From Spirosoma linguale DSM 74 (GTDB lineage: Bacteria; Bacteroidota; Bacteroidia; Cytophagales; Spirosomataceae): DNA of 64,000 nt. Shown here piece after piece: positions 52,554-61,491 of the stretch. Under the pieces are notes generated by a model. The model was given only the letters and a program-made list of their open reading frames with translations. It had not been told where the DNA came from and ran no database searches. Each line of letters begins with the position of its first letter. The first letter of the stretch is position 1. The position numbers and the translations under genes are program-made. The DNA is taken from the NCBI GenBank assembly GCA_000024525.1, contig CP001769.1, positions 2,776,001 through 2,840,000 on the forward strand, in the 5' to 3' direction.

Positions 52554-52610
52554 TGAATGATAGAATGAGTGAATAACATTCCAGACAGCATTCACTCATT
52601 CTATCATTCA
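52554..52610. repeat. Intergenic hairpin, 21-base arms
   Basis: Arms 52554-52574 and 52590-52610 are perfectly complementary. The inner 19 bases are identical to the arms of the hairpin at 53888-53938. Confidence 0.85.
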
Positions 52611-52621
52611 TTTATTGAAAA

Positions 52622-53869
52622 TTAAGACTTAAGCGCTTCGGCGATGTTTAGTTTCGACATGCGGAGGGCGGGTAGTACGCCGGATAGTAATCCGAAAAGC
52701 AGGCAAACCAGCAGACTGATGATGAAAACGTTCAGATTGATGGTCAGGTCGGCATAGGCGATCATGCCGCTGGTGTTGATCAGGTAAATAGCAATCAGGG
52801 TCAATCCTAACGCAATGACGCCCCCGATGAGCGTGATAAAAATATTCTCAACGATAAACTGCCAGACCAGCGTTTTGACGGGTGCGCCAAAGGCTTTCCG
52901 AATACCTATTTCGGAAGCCCGTTCCATGATACGGCTGACATTTATATTGACCAGATTGATAGCCGGGAGGCCCATCAGCATGAACAGCACAAAGAAAATG
53001 ACGCCGAAAAAGATAGCTTTTAAGCCTGGGTTTCCGTTTACAATCGACCCCAGAAAGTTGTCGAGGTAAGGTTCACTGTCCACTTTCAGTATCGAGTATT
53101 TAAACCCATCCTGAATTCCGGGTAATGGAATCCGGCTGATGTTACCCTGAAACTCTTCCTTAACGGTTGGTAAGTCGGCCTTGTCTTTAGCCAGTACCAT
53201 CGCCACATAACCGCCCTGCATCCCTTTCCCCTGGTAATTACTTTTGGGAGCTGTATAGGGGAAAAACACATCGGCATACGTAAACGGGCGAGTCACCGGA
53301 CTGCCTTTAACCACCCCGATCACCTTGTAATGAATGTTCTCGATCTCCACATCTTTCCCCACAACGGGCGCATCGGCATTCTCGAAATAGTGCTTTTTGA
53401 AATCATCTGTAATGACCGCCACATTTTCGCCATTCGCGATAGTCTGATCATTGTAGGGTTTGCCCTCCAGAAACTCAAAGTCGGTCACCTGCCAGAAATC
53501 GGCATCGGTAAACTTGGTGTTGAGTTTGATTTTCTGGGAACCCACGTAAGCATTGGAGCTATTGATAAAGGTGGTGATGGTTACCCGTTCAGCGGTTTTC
53601 AGCGATTTAGCGTAATCGGTCAAAAACTTAAAACTCATGGGGCCATTGCTATTCGAACTACGGCTCGAATCCTGTAAGTGCAACTGCATGATATACAGGG
53701 TCCGGTCCCGCTTCATTTCGGGGTAGTGGCTACCGACCAGATGGTCGATAAACGAGGTAAGCACCATCAGTACGGTCAGTGTGAGACTGATACCGAAGAG
53801 AGTGATGAAGGTGTAGAACGGATGCCGAAGCAATACCTTCCAGGCGATTTTTATGTAGTTCAGTAGCAT
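52622..53869 (-). CDS. ABC transporter permease, MacB-like (first)
   Basis: A 415-residue permease with the same topology as its neighbour: helix at about 15-40, periplasmic domain of about 220 residues, and three C-terminal helices. The ISRIMERASEIGIRKAFGAPVKTLVWQF segment is the FtsX/MacB motif (SEIGIRKAFGA). Probably forms a heterodimer with the second permease. Direction: ATPase gene, this gene, second permease, separated by word-like hairpins. Confidence 0.9.
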   Translation of the reverse strand: MLLNYIKIAWKVLLRHPFYTFITLFGISLTLTVLMVLTSFIDHLVGSHYPEMKRDRTLYIMQLHLQDSSRSSNSNGPMSFKFLTDYAKSLKTAERVTITTFINSSNAYVGSQKIKLNTKFTDADFWQVTDFEFLEGKPYNDQTIANGENVAVITDDFKKHYFENADAPVVGKDVEIENIHYKVIGVVKGSPVTRPFTYADVFFPYTAPKSNYQGKGMQGGYVAMVLAKDKADLPTVKEEFQGNISRIPLPGIQDGFKYSILKVDSEPYLDNFLGSIVNGNPGLKAIFFGVIFFVLFMLMGLPAINLVNINVSRIMERASEIGIRKAFGAPVKTLVWQFIVENIFITLIGGVIALGLTLIAIYLINTSGMIAYADLTINLNVFIISLLVCLLFGLLSGVLPALRMSKLNIAEALKS

Positions 53870-53887
53870 GATTAATTTTCAATTTTC

Positions 53888-53938
53888 AATGATAGAATGA
53901 GTGAATAAATTGAGACACCATTCACTCATTCTATCATT
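53888..53938. repeat. Intergenic hairpin, 19-base arms
   Basis: Arms 53888-53906 and 53920-53938 are perfectly complementary. Each arm repeats exactly the inner arm of the hairpin 1.3 kb away at 52556-52608, only the loops differ. Confidence 0.85.
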
Positions 53939-53952
53939 CACTCATTCAAAAT

Positions 53953-54615
53953 TTATAAAACCTGCGTGCCGTCAAATAGCCGGATAAGGCGGTGGGTGCG
54001 TTTAGCCATTTGTTCATCGTGCGTGACCATTACGATGGTGGCACCCTCATTGTTGAGGTCCTGGAGGATAGTCATTATTTCGTTGCCCATGGCGCTGTCG
54101 AGGTTGCCGGTGGGCTCATCGGCCAGGATAATATCCGGGTTGCCAACAATGGCACGGGCGATGGCGACACGCTGCTTCTGTCCGCCCGAAAGCTGCTTCG
54201 GGAAGTGTTTCATGCGGTTACTCAGGCCCACTTTGGCGAGGGCTTCTTTGGCGTACTCCTGCCGGGGTTTCCCGTTCGTTGACCGATAGAGCAGTGGAAT
54301 CTCGACGTTATCGAGCACCGTCAGGTCGTTGATGAGGTGAAAGCTCTGGAAGATGAAGCCGATCTTCTGATTACGCAGTTTAGCCAGTTCTTTGTCGGTG
54401 TATTTGGTGACCGGCTGGCCGTCGAGCTGCACGGTTCCCTTTGAGGGTTCGTCGAGCAACCCCATGACGTTGAGCAGGGTACTCTTGCCACAACCCGAGG
54501 GCCCCATGATGGAGACGAACTCCCCTTTTTTAATGTCGAGGTTGATGTTGTTTAGCGCCAGCGTTTCGATGGTGCTGGTCCGGTAAACTTTTTCGATGTT
54601 CTGGAGGTGTATCAT
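53953..54615 (-). CDS. ABC transporter ATPase, LolD/MacB-like
   Basis: A 220-residue ATPase. Walker [11 protein letters not shown]-loop [12 protein letters not shown], signature [16 protein letters not shown], Walker [14 protein letters not shown] and the H-loop [10 protein letters not shown]. The [10 protein letters not shown] start and [14 protein letters not shown] are typical of LolD/FtsE/MacB-type enzymes. It powers the two permeases that follow. Confidence 0.94.
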   Translation of the reverse strand: MIHLQNIEKVYRTSTIETLALNNINLDIKKGEFVSIMGPSGCGKSTLLNVMGLLDEPSKGTVQLDGQPVTKYTDKELAKLRNQKIGFIFQSFHLINDLTVLDNVEIPLLYRSTNGKPRQEYAKEALAKVGLSNRMKHFPKQLSGGQKQRVAIARAIVGNPDIILADEPTGNLDSAMGNEIMTILQDLNNEGATIVMVTHDEQMAKRTHRLIRLFDGTQVL

Positions 54616-54726
54616 AATGGATAATGAAGAATGAATAATGCATTATGAACCGTAAAAGTGTAACTGGATAGAACGTGTTAAATGAATAGAGATAGATTGT
54701 CCATTATTCATTTTACATTATCCATT
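54616..54726. repeat. Intergenic inverted repeat overlapping the tolC-like 3' end
   Basis: Arms 54616-54640 and 54702-54726 are complementary at 23 of 25 positions. The right arm covers the last codons and the stop of the TolC-family gene. It lies between this gene and the ATPase gene. Confidence 0.75.
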
Positions 54727-56195
54727 ACTTGTATTTTCAGGTTCGATTCAAAATCATACAAGGTCAATAGTCGAAGCGTGTAATAGGCCTGCCAGTAGTC
54801 CCGAAGGGCTAAAATAGCATCGCGACGGGCGCGGTCTTTTTCCTGCGTGGCAATACCCAGATCGGTTACGCTGAGGTCGCTTAACTTAAAGCGGTCCTGT
54901 GCAATCTGGTAGCGGCTCTGGCCGATCTGGTCGGCTTTGGCCGTTAGCGTCACCTGCTGCCGAAGCATTTGCAGGAGCGTCACCTGCGTAAAAATCTCCT
55001 GCTCAAAGGTCAATTTATCCTGCTCTACCGTTTGCTGAGCCAGTTCGCGGTTGGCCTTCGCCGTTTCGACAATAGCCTGCGTCCGGCCCCAGGTCATAAT
55101 AGGGAGGGTAAACTGAAGGGCCACGTACTCGCGGTTTTGCGGTCGAACGTAGATGTCGCCGAAGTTCGGTCCCTGATTCGAGAGGCCATACCCGGCCGTG
55201 AGGGTGGCATTCAGCCCGTTATTTTTTCGGGCTTTTTCCAGATCCCGCTGCGCTTCCAGCAGCCTCCGCCGGAAAGCGATAGCCGCCGACCGGTTCGCAA
55301 CCGCTTCGTCGATGGCCCGCTTCACATCTACTTCAAAGACCGGAATCTGATTTGGGATAGCCAACTCAAGCGGAGCCGACTGTCCTGAATTCTCATTTCG
55401 ATAGCCTACAAATGTTTTTAGTTTCAGCGAGGCTACAGCCGCCGTCTGCCGCGCCGAAGCAAGGTCCTTTTCGGCATTGAGTACACTCAATTGCAGTTGA
55501 AGCAGGTCGTTCTGTGAGATTTTGCCGAGGTCGAGTTTATGCAGGGCAATTCGGTACAGGGTGTCGTTATTAGCTCGGTTCGTTTCGGCAATTTGAAGGT
55601 TCACCTGCGCCACCAACAGGTCGAAGTACAGCGTCGTAGCCGATAGCGACACCTGTTCGAGTGATTCGATTAGCTGCTGATTTCCCTCAGCGAACAACAG
55701 CGGCTGAATTTTCTTATCCCACCGCATGGGGTTGAACTGAAACAGCGGTTGTACCAGGCCGATACCGAACGGGATACCATTGTACAGGGTGTTGTTCTGG
55801 ATAAAATTATCGAATCGCTGAATCTGTTTCTGGACAAAAATAGTCCCGCCCGTTGGCGCAATGGTCTGGCTGAGCGACAGATTCAGGATCGAGTTATTAT
55901 ACGACACCGGCTCAAACCGAATGTTGCCATCGGGCTGCGTCACCTGTATATACGACCGCGTGAAGTTGGGTAACGACCCGTCCAGGCTAAGCTGCGGCTT
56001 GAATTGCGCCAGAAACGAGCGGTATGCCCAGATATTGGTTCGCTGCTGGGTGTTGGCCCGTTTAGCCGCCACCGATTGGGCTTGCGCGAGTTGAATAACG
56101 TCGGTTAACGTTGTTAATTGGGTTGGTTGGGTTTGCGCAAAGAGTGGCCACCCTACAATCAACGAGCAAAACCAGAGTATATAAAATCGCTTCAT
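54708..56195 (-). CDS. TolC-family outer membrane efflux protein
   Basis: A 495-residue outer membrane efflux protein with a signal peptide (LWFCSLIVGWPLFAQ). The two-repeat TolC layout is visible: long coiled helices such as LATTLYFDLLVAQVNLQIAETNRANNDTLYRIALHKLDLG and ANRELAQQTVEQDKLTFEQEIFTQVTLLQMLRQQVTLTAKADQIGQSRYQIAQDRF, with beta segments between (TLTAGYGLSNQGPNF, ALQFTLPIMTWGR). It forms the exit duct of the exporter. Second gene of the run, 12 bases after the adaptor. Confidence 0.92.
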   Translation of the reverse strand: MKRFYILWFCSLIVGWPLFAQTQPTQLTTLTDVIQLAQAQSVAAKRANTQQRTNIWAYRSFLAQFKPQLSLDGSLPNFTRSYIQVTQPDGNIRFEPVSYNNSILNLSLSQTIAPTGGTIFVQKQIQRFDNFIQNNTLYNGIPFGIGLVQPLFQFNPMRWDKKIQPLLFAEGNQQLIESLEQVSLSATTLYFDLLVAQVNLQIAETNRANNDTLYRIALHKLDLGKISQNDLLQLQLSVLNAEKDLASARQTAAVASLKLKTFVGYRNENSGQSAPLELAIPNQIPVFEVDVKRAIDEAVANRSAAIAFRRRLLEAQRDLEKARKNNGLNATLTAGYGLSNQGPNFGDIYVRPQNREYVALQFTLPIMTWGRTQAIVETAKANRELAQQTVEQDKLTFEQEIFTQVTLLQMLRQQVTLTAKADQIGQSRYQIAQDRFKLSDLSVTDLGIATQEKDRARRDAILALRDYWQAYYTLRLLTLYDFESNLKIQVMDNVK

Positions 56196-56207
56196 GAAAG
56201 TGTAGCT

Positions 56208-57467
56208 CTAGCGTTTAGGGTCAATAGTAATCTCCTCCAGATTCTCGTAGGCGCTCAAATCAGTCAGGATGACCTGCTCACCCGCCTGTAGGCCCGACGT
56301 TATCTCCACAAAATCGAAGTTGGACAAACCCAGACTAACCTCCCGACGGTGCGCTACCTGGCTTCCTTTAGGCAATACGAACACGAATTGCTTCCGTTTG
56401 CCTTTGAACGCGGGACCGTTGGCTACCCGAACCGCCTTCGCCACCCGGTCGGTGATGACGAATACCTCCACTTTCATATTTGGGCGCAACGACGCGTGGT
56501 GACTGTTGTCCAGTTGAATGACGAACTGGACGATGCCATTTTTTACGGCGGGTTTGACCTGCGTAATTAGGCCGCGCAAACTGGTTTCATTTACTTTAAT
56601 AGTCACCGGCAACCCAACTTTCACCTGATCGGCATACACGTCGGAGCATGACCCTTCGACCCGAAAACTCGCCAGATCGGCCAGTTTGGCCAGCATTTCC
56701 CCTTCGTTGACCGACGAACCGATGTTTTCGTTTACCCAGGTCAGTACCCCCGACCGGTCGGCAATGATGTCGGCCTGTTTGAGTTTGTGGGTCAGTTCTT
56801 TCAGGTTTTTCTCTTCGATCTGCGCTTGTAGCGTCGTTTCACGGAGGCTGGCGCTCATGGATTGCCGGTTGTAGGACAGGTCGTTTTCTAATTGTTTCTT
56901 TTCCAGTTCGGCCACCCGAAGCGCGTTCTCGGCACGGGTTACGTCTTCGCCGGTGCTCCCTCCCACTTTCTGAAGCCGTCGGGCTCCTTCCAGATCCGCC
57001 CTGAGCCGGTTGATGTTGAGGAGTTTTATCTGGTCGTTGACTTCGGCATCGTACAGGCTTTTATTTAGCTTCATCCGTAACTGGTCGATGCCGTTGCGCT
57101 TGAGCGCCAGTTGATCGTTAAGTTTTTCAAGTTCAATTTCGGTGAGTGACTTGTCGAGGTCAAGAATCGGCTGGCCAGGTTTTACCGCCGTGCCGGGGGT
57201 GATCAACACCCGGCGGATACTGGCCCGAATGGGGCTGGTATAAATCTGTTCGTAGGCCGGAATAACTTCGCCCGTAGCGTTGAGCGAATTTTCAACGGGT
57301 CCAATTTCCGCCGTGGCGGTTCGGATTCTGTTGGCTTCGACGGATGTTTTGAGTGCATTCCGCGTCCAGGCAATCACCAGAGCCAGAGCCGCCACGACCG
57401 TTATCCCGACGACCCAGTTTCGATTGCGGCCACGATTGGCAATTTCCGGTGCAAGTTCCTTATCCAT
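56208..57467 (-). CDS. Periplasmic adaptor (HlyD/MacA-like)
   Basis: A 419-residue membrane-fusion protein. One N-terminal helix (about residues 18-36), then a barrel-sandwich half (ENSLNATGEVIPAYEQIYTSPIRASIRRVLITPGTAVKPGQPIL), a long alpha-hairpin (about 100-215, coiled-coil), the second sandwich half (IADRSGVLTWVNENIGSSVNEGEMLAKLA), and beta-barrel domain (VKVGLPVTIKVNETSLRGLI). It links the permeases to TolC. First gene of the run and 20 bases downstream of a candidate sigma-54 start site. Confidence 0.93.
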   Translation of the reverse strand: MDKELAPEIANRGRNRNWVVGITVVAALALVIAWTRNALKTSVEANRIRTATAEIGPVENSLNATGEVIPAYEQIYTSPIRASIRRVLITPGTAVKPGQPILDLDKSLTEIELEKLNDQLALKRNGIDQLRMKLNKSLYDAEVNDQIKLLNINRLRADLEGARRLQKVGGSTGEDVTRAENALRVAELEKKQLENDLSYNRQSMSASLRETTLQAQIEEKNLKELTHKLKQADIIADRSGVLTWVNENIGSSVNEGEMLAKLADLASFRVEGSCSDVYADQVKVGLPVTIKVNETSLRGLITQVKPAVKNGIVQFVIQLDNSHHASLRPNMKVEVFVITDRVAKAVRVANGPAFKGKRKQFVFVLPKGSQVAHRREVSLGLSNFDFVEITSGLQAGEQVILTDLSAYENLEEITIDPKR

Positions 57468-57496
57468 TTTCTGTGCAGTTTCTCACAGATAGATAG

Positions 57497-57511
57497 CCAA
57501 ACAGCGTGCCA
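57497..57511 (-). promoter_or_regulatory. Candidate sigma-54 promoter of the exporter operon
   Basis: On the minus strand TGGCACG-N4-TTGGC: the -24 element TGGCAC is perfect, and the -12 box TTGG differs from TTGC at one base, with correct 10-base spacing between the GG and the -12 doublet. The predicted start is near 57486, about 20 bases before the adaptor ATG (57467). The NtrC-type regulator is encoded in the same run. Confidence 0.5.
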
Positions 57512-57563
57512 GCGGATATTTGATTACTAATCAGTACGTTACAGAAAATTAACTAAAGAAAAC

Positions 57564-57601
57564 TGTGCGAATTCGCACATCTGATTACGATTTCGCACGA
57601 T
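57564..57601 (-). promoter_or_regulatory. Palindromic enhancer candidate for the NtrC-type regulator
   Basis: TGTGCGAATTCGCACA (57564-57579) is a perfect 16-bp palindrome; a second half site TTTCGCAC lies at about 57591-57598. The two are 80-115 bases upstream of the sigma-54 start, where enhancers normally sit. Base composition is also distinct from the AT-rich surroundings. Confidence 0.5.
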
Positions 57602-57633
57602 CTCCAAACCCGTAAAATTTTATTAAATCATCG

Positions 57634-57678
57634 TTAGGTTTCTCAAAACCTAATATGGCAGATTTAAGAATCTGCCAT
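57634..57678. repeat. Two adjacent small hairpins with CTCA and TAAG loops
   Basis: TTAGGTTT-CTCA-AAACCTAA (57634-57653) and ATGGCAGATT-TAAG-AATCTGCCAT (57655-57678). The first shares its GGTTTCTCAAAACC core with the hairpin at 60137-60168. Confidence 0.7.
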
Positions 57679-57695
57679 CACCCAAAACGATTCCG

Positions 57696-57726
57696 TTTCA
57701 TCCAAAAGCACTTACCAATACATTTG
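57696..57726 (+). promoter_or_regulatory. Candidate promoter of the GH92 gene
   Basis: TTTC at 57696-57699, a 19-base spacer and TACATTTG at 57719-57726 match TTTG-N19-TAnnTTTG with one mismatch. The ATG is at 57842. Confidence 0.55.
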
Positions 57727-57841
57727 TAATTTTTAGCCCTTAGCTTTACAGACTGAGTACGTTGTTCCCGATAAACTCAAAAACTCTGTGCATCTCTTTA
57801 CTCTCCGTGCATCTCTGTGGCACAACTCTTTACCTCAAACA

Positions 57842-60130
57842 ATGAGAAAAATTAGTTTAACTATCCTATTCCAGTTCCTCGTTCTCCTCTCCTTCGCTCA
57901 ACAAAATCTCGTTCCGTTTGTCCACCCGCTCATTGGCACCGAAAAAATGGGACATACGTTTCCAGGGGCTACCGTGCCGTTTGGTTCCGTCCAATTGAGT
58001 CCCGATTCCGATACGCTTTCGTATGAACTCAATGGCAAGTACAATGGCAAGGTTTACAACTATTGTGCGGGGTATAAGTACGAAGACAAAACGATCGTTG
58101 GCTTTAGCCACACGCACTTTAGCGGTACCGGCCACTCCGACCTGGGCGATTTCCTGATCATGCCCACACAGGGGACTTTACAGCTCAATCCCGGTGTAGC
58201 ATCTGACCCCAAAACGGGTTACCGCTCGGCCTTTTCACACGCGAATGAAGTAGCCGAAGCGGGCTACTATAAAGTCAAACTCGACGACCACGCCATCACC
58301 GCCGAACTGACCGCTTCGAGCCGGGTTGGTTTCCACCAGTATACATTTCCCAAGTCCGACCAGTCGCACATTATTCTGGATCTGACCCACGGCATTTACA
58401 ATTACGACGATAAGGTAGTCTGGACGTACGTGCGGGTTGTGAACGACACGCTGATCACGGGTTATCGCCAAACGAACGGCTGGGCCCGCACGCGAACGGT
58501 CTATTTCGCGCTGTCGTTCTCCAAACCGTTCAAGTCCTACGGTCAAAAGAATCTAGATAAAGCACAGGTGTACAGGGGTTTCTGGCGCAAGTTCGATCAG
58601 ACAAAGAATTTCCCGGAGATTGCGGGCAAGCGGATTCGGATGTACTTTGACTTCGATACGGAAGCGGGCGAGAAAGTGAAAGTGAAGATGGCGTTGTCGC
58701 CGGTGAGTCAGGAAAATGCGTTAGCGAATATGCAGACCGAAATCCCCCACTGGGACTTTGAGCAGACTAAAGCCAAAGCTCAGGCCGACTGGAATCGGGA
58801 ACTGAACAAGATTCAGATCGACGCATCGGAAACGGATAAAGTGAATTTCTACACATCGCTCTATCACTCCTTCATCAACCCGACCATGTACATGGATGCT
58901 AACGGCCAGTACAAAGGGCTGGATCAGGGTGTGCATACGGCTACTGGCTTCACGAATTACACGACTTTTTCACTCTGGGACACCTACCGGGCATTACATC
59001 CCTTTTTCAACCTCATTCAGCCGGGGCGCAACAACGACATGGTGCAATCCATGATGAAGCATTACGACCAGAGTACGCTAAAAATGCTGCCCATCTGGTC
59101 GCACTACGCTAACGAAAACTGGTGCATGAGCGGCTACCATAGCGTGTCGGTCGTGGCCGACGCCATTATCAAAGGCGTCTACAAAGGCGATGCCCAGAAA
59201 GCCCTCGATGCCTGTATAGCGACGTCGAACCACCGAAGCTACGAAGGCATCGGCGACTACATCGACCGGGGGTATATCCCGGCAACAGCAAACGGCACGT
59301 CGGTGTCCAACACCCTTGAATACGCGTATGACGACTGGTGCATTGCCCAACTGGCGAAGAAACTGAACCGGCAGGATGTGTACGAAACCTACCGGAAACG
59401 CTCGGAGAACTGGAAAAACGTTTACGATAAATCCATTGGTTTCATGCGCCCCCGACTGGCCGATGGTTCATTCAAAAAGGAGTTTGATGTGTACAAAACC
59501 GACGGGCAGGGCTTCATTGAAGGCAACTCCTGGAACTTCAGCTTCTTTGTTCCGCAAGACCCTAAAGCGTTGGTTGAGACAATGGGCGGTGCTAAAAAGT
59601 TTGGCGTACGACTCGATTCACTGTTTTCGATGCACCTGCCCGATGAGTTCTTTGCCGAAACGGAGGACATCACCCGCGAAGGCATCATTGGCGGCTACAT
59701 TCACGGCAACGAACCGGCCCACCATATAGCGTATCTGTACAACTGGGCCGGGCAACCCTGGAAAACGCAGGAGCGGGTTCGTATGATTCTAAACATGCAG
59801 TACAAATCAACGCCCGACGGTCTGGGCGGCAATGACGATTGTGGTCAGATGAGCGCTTGGTACATGTTTTCGTCCATGGGTTTCTACCCCGTGGCACCGG
59901 GTTCTGAAGTGTACTCACTGGGCAGCCCATCCGTCAAAAGTGCGCGGCTAAATCTGGAGAATGGTCAGACGTTCACCATCGAAGTCATTAATCAGGGCGA
60001 CAAGAATGTGTATGTACAGAAGGTACTTCTCAATGGCAAGCCGCTCACGGAGCCAACCATTACCCATTCGGACATCCTGAAAGGTGGTAAACTGACGTTT
60101 TACATGAGCGCCAAGCCGGTGAAGAAGTAG
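57842..60130 (+). CDS. Secreted GH92 alpha-mannosidase
   Basis: A 762-residue glycoside hydrolase of family 92, calcium-dependent alpha-mannosidases. The signal peptide is MRKISLTILFQFLVLLSFAQ; the ATG at 57842 is preferred to 57788 for this reason. Family segments: FVHPLIGTEKMGHTFPGATVPFGSVQLSPDS, GFSHTHFSGTGHSDLGDFLIMPT, FSLWDTYRALHPFFNLIQPGRNNDMVQSM, EGNSWNFSFFVPQDP, GNEPAHHIAYLYNWAGQPWKTQERVR and GLGGNDDCGQMSAWYMFSSMGFYPVAPG (acid/base region). All appear intact. It acts on mannose-rich glycans in the periplasm or outside. No SusCD pair is visible next to it. Confidence 0.96.
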   Translation: MRKISLTILFQFLVLLSFAQQNLVPFVHPLIGTEKMGHTFPGATVPFGSVQLSPDSDTLSYELNGKYNGKVYNYCAGYKYEDKTIVGFSHTHFSGTGHSDLGDFLIMPTQGTLQLNPGVASDPKTGYRSAFSHANEVAEAGYYKVKLDDHAITAELTASSRVGFHQYTFPKSDQSHIILDLTHGIYNYDDKVVWTYVRVVNDTLITGYRQTNGWARTRTVYFALSFSKPFKSYGQKNLDKAQVYRGFWRKFDQTKNFPEIAGKRIRMYFDFDTEAGEKVKVKMALSPVSQENALANMQTEIPHWDFEQTKAKAQADWNRELNKIQIDASETDKVNFYTSLYHSFINPTMYMDANGQYKGLDQGVHTATGFTNYTTFSLWDTYRALHPFFNLIQPGRNNDMVQSMMKHYDQSTLKMLPIWSHYANENWCMSGYHSVSVVADAIIKGVYKGDAQKALDACIATSNHRSYEGIGDYIDRGYIPATANGTSVSNTLEYAYDDWCIAQLAKKLNRQDVYETYRKRSENWKNVYDKSIGFMRPRLADGSFKKEFDVYKTDGQGFIEGNSWNFSFFVPQDPKALVETMGGAKKFGVRLDSLFSMHLPDEFFAETEDITREGIIGGYIHGNEPAHHIAYLYNWAGQPWKTQERVRMILNMQYKSTPDGLGGNDDCGQMSAWYMFSSMGFYPVAPGSEVYSLGSPSVKSARLNLENGQTFTIEVINQGDKNVYVQKVLLNGKPLTEPTITHSDILKGGKLTFYMSAKPVKK

Positions 60131-60136
60131 AGTACC

Positions 60137-60168
60137 TGTGGTGTCGGTTTCTCAAAACCGACACCACA
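60137..60168 (+). terminator. Hairpin after the GH92 gene
   Basis: Arms 60137-60150 and 60155-60168 (14 bases) around the loop CTCA. The core GGTTTCTCAAAACC recurs at 57637-57650. It has no long T tract, so terminator activity is uncertain. Confidence 0.55.
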
Positions 60169-60180
60169 TTCAAACAGCGG

Positions 60181-61158
60181 TTAAGACACCAACACAACCG
60201 CCTTACCAATTACCTTTCGCTCCATCATATCGGTGAGCGCCTGCGGGGCCTCAGCCAACGTATACTGCTTTGAAATGTGGGGAGCGAGTTTGCCCGCCAT
60301 CACCCAGGCGGCAATTTCCTGCATATTTTTCATACTCAACCCCGCTTCTTTCTGGGTAAACGCTCCCCAGAACACCCCCACAATTGAACTGCCTTTCAGC
60401 AAGGCCAGATTGAGCGGAATTTTCGGTATTTCACCACCGGCAAAGCCAACGACCAGATACCGGCCTTTCCACGCCAGCGACCGGATGGCGGGTTCAGCCC
60501 ATTTATCGCCAACGGGGTCATACACCACATCGACGCCCTTATTCTGCGTGATGTCTTTGATGCGCTCCCGGATATCTTCAGTCGTGTAGTTGATCGTATG
60601 GGTCGCTCCTTTTTCCCGGCAAACGGCCAACTTTTCATCCGTCGATGCGGCTGCGATGACGGTAGCGCCCATCAGCTTCCCCAGTTCGACAGCGGCCAGT
60701 CCAACGCCCCCGGCAGCACCCAACACCAGCAGTGTTTCGCCCGGCTTCACTTGTCCCCGATCCTTTAGGGCGTGGTATGACGTTCCATAAGCGTACAAGG
60801 TCGATGCACCTGTCACAAAGTCCATCCCATCGGGAAGCGGAATTGTGGCGCGGGCATCTGAAATTCGTTCTTCGGCCAGTCCGCCGTGCGAACCGAAGGT
60901 AAAGACACGGTCGCCGGGCTTCACGTGTGTTACGCCCTCACCTACTGCGGTCACGATACCCGACGATTCACTCCCCGGCGAAAACGGCAGCGGAGGTTTG
61001 AACTGGTACATATTCCGGATGGTGAGTGTATCCGGAAAGTTCAGGCTACAGGCTTTCACCTGCGTCAGCACCTCACCGGGACCGGGCACAAGTGAGGGAA
61101 TATCTTCGAGAGTCAGGGTATCGGGAAGGCCGAAGGTGCGGCAGAGAATAGCTTTCAT
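60181..61158 (-). CDS. NADPH:quinone oxidoreductase-type protein
   Basis: A 325-residue member of the zinc-independent MDR (QOR) group. Features: PGPGEVLTQVKACSLNFPDTLTIRNMYQFKPPLPFSPGSESSG, YGTSYHALKDRGQVKPGETLLVLGAAGGVGLAAVELGKLMGATVIAAASTDEKL (NADPH-binding Rossmann AAGGVG), VVYDPVGDKWAEPAIRSL and GKAVVL at the end. Zinc ligands are absent. It reduces quinones or enones. Single gene. Confidence 0.9.
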   Translation of the reverse strand: MKAILCRTFGLPDTLTLEDIPSLVPGPGEVLTQVKACSLNFPDTLTIRNMYQFKPPLPFSPGSESSGIVTAVGEGVTHVKPGDRVFTFGSHGGLAEERISDARATIPLPDGMDFVTGASTLYAYGTSYHALKDRGQVKPGETLLVLGAAGGVGLAAVELGKLMGATVIAAASTDEKLAVCREKGATHTINYTTEDIRERIKDITQNKGVDVVYDPVGDKWAEPAIRSLAWKGRYLVVGFAGGEIPKIPLNLALLKGSSIVGVFWGAFTQKEAGLSMKNMQEIAAWVMAGKLAPHISKQYTLAEAPQALTDMMERKVIGKAVVLVS

Positions 61159-61491
61159 GGCGTAAATAACGAAGTATTCACGGTATTTAACAGCCCATGT
61201 TCAATCTGGTCCGAATGTCGGTTAGTGTCCCTTTATAGAAAGCATCTTATGGCAATCATGAATTAATAGCCTGCCTGTTAAAAAGCCTGAGTTGAGCGAT
61301 TCGATGTAGGGCATTAACGTAGAGAAAAATCTACCTGACTGAAAAACTACCTTGATAGTAGCGAAGCAACTGTATAATAAGCGCTTTTCGGCCGATAATC
61401 TCTCCCGAGCATCTAGTTCCGGCAGATGAATAATGGGCCGAATTGTTCTACGCTAAAATAAATGCCTAGCAAACGACCGATTTTTCGGCGC

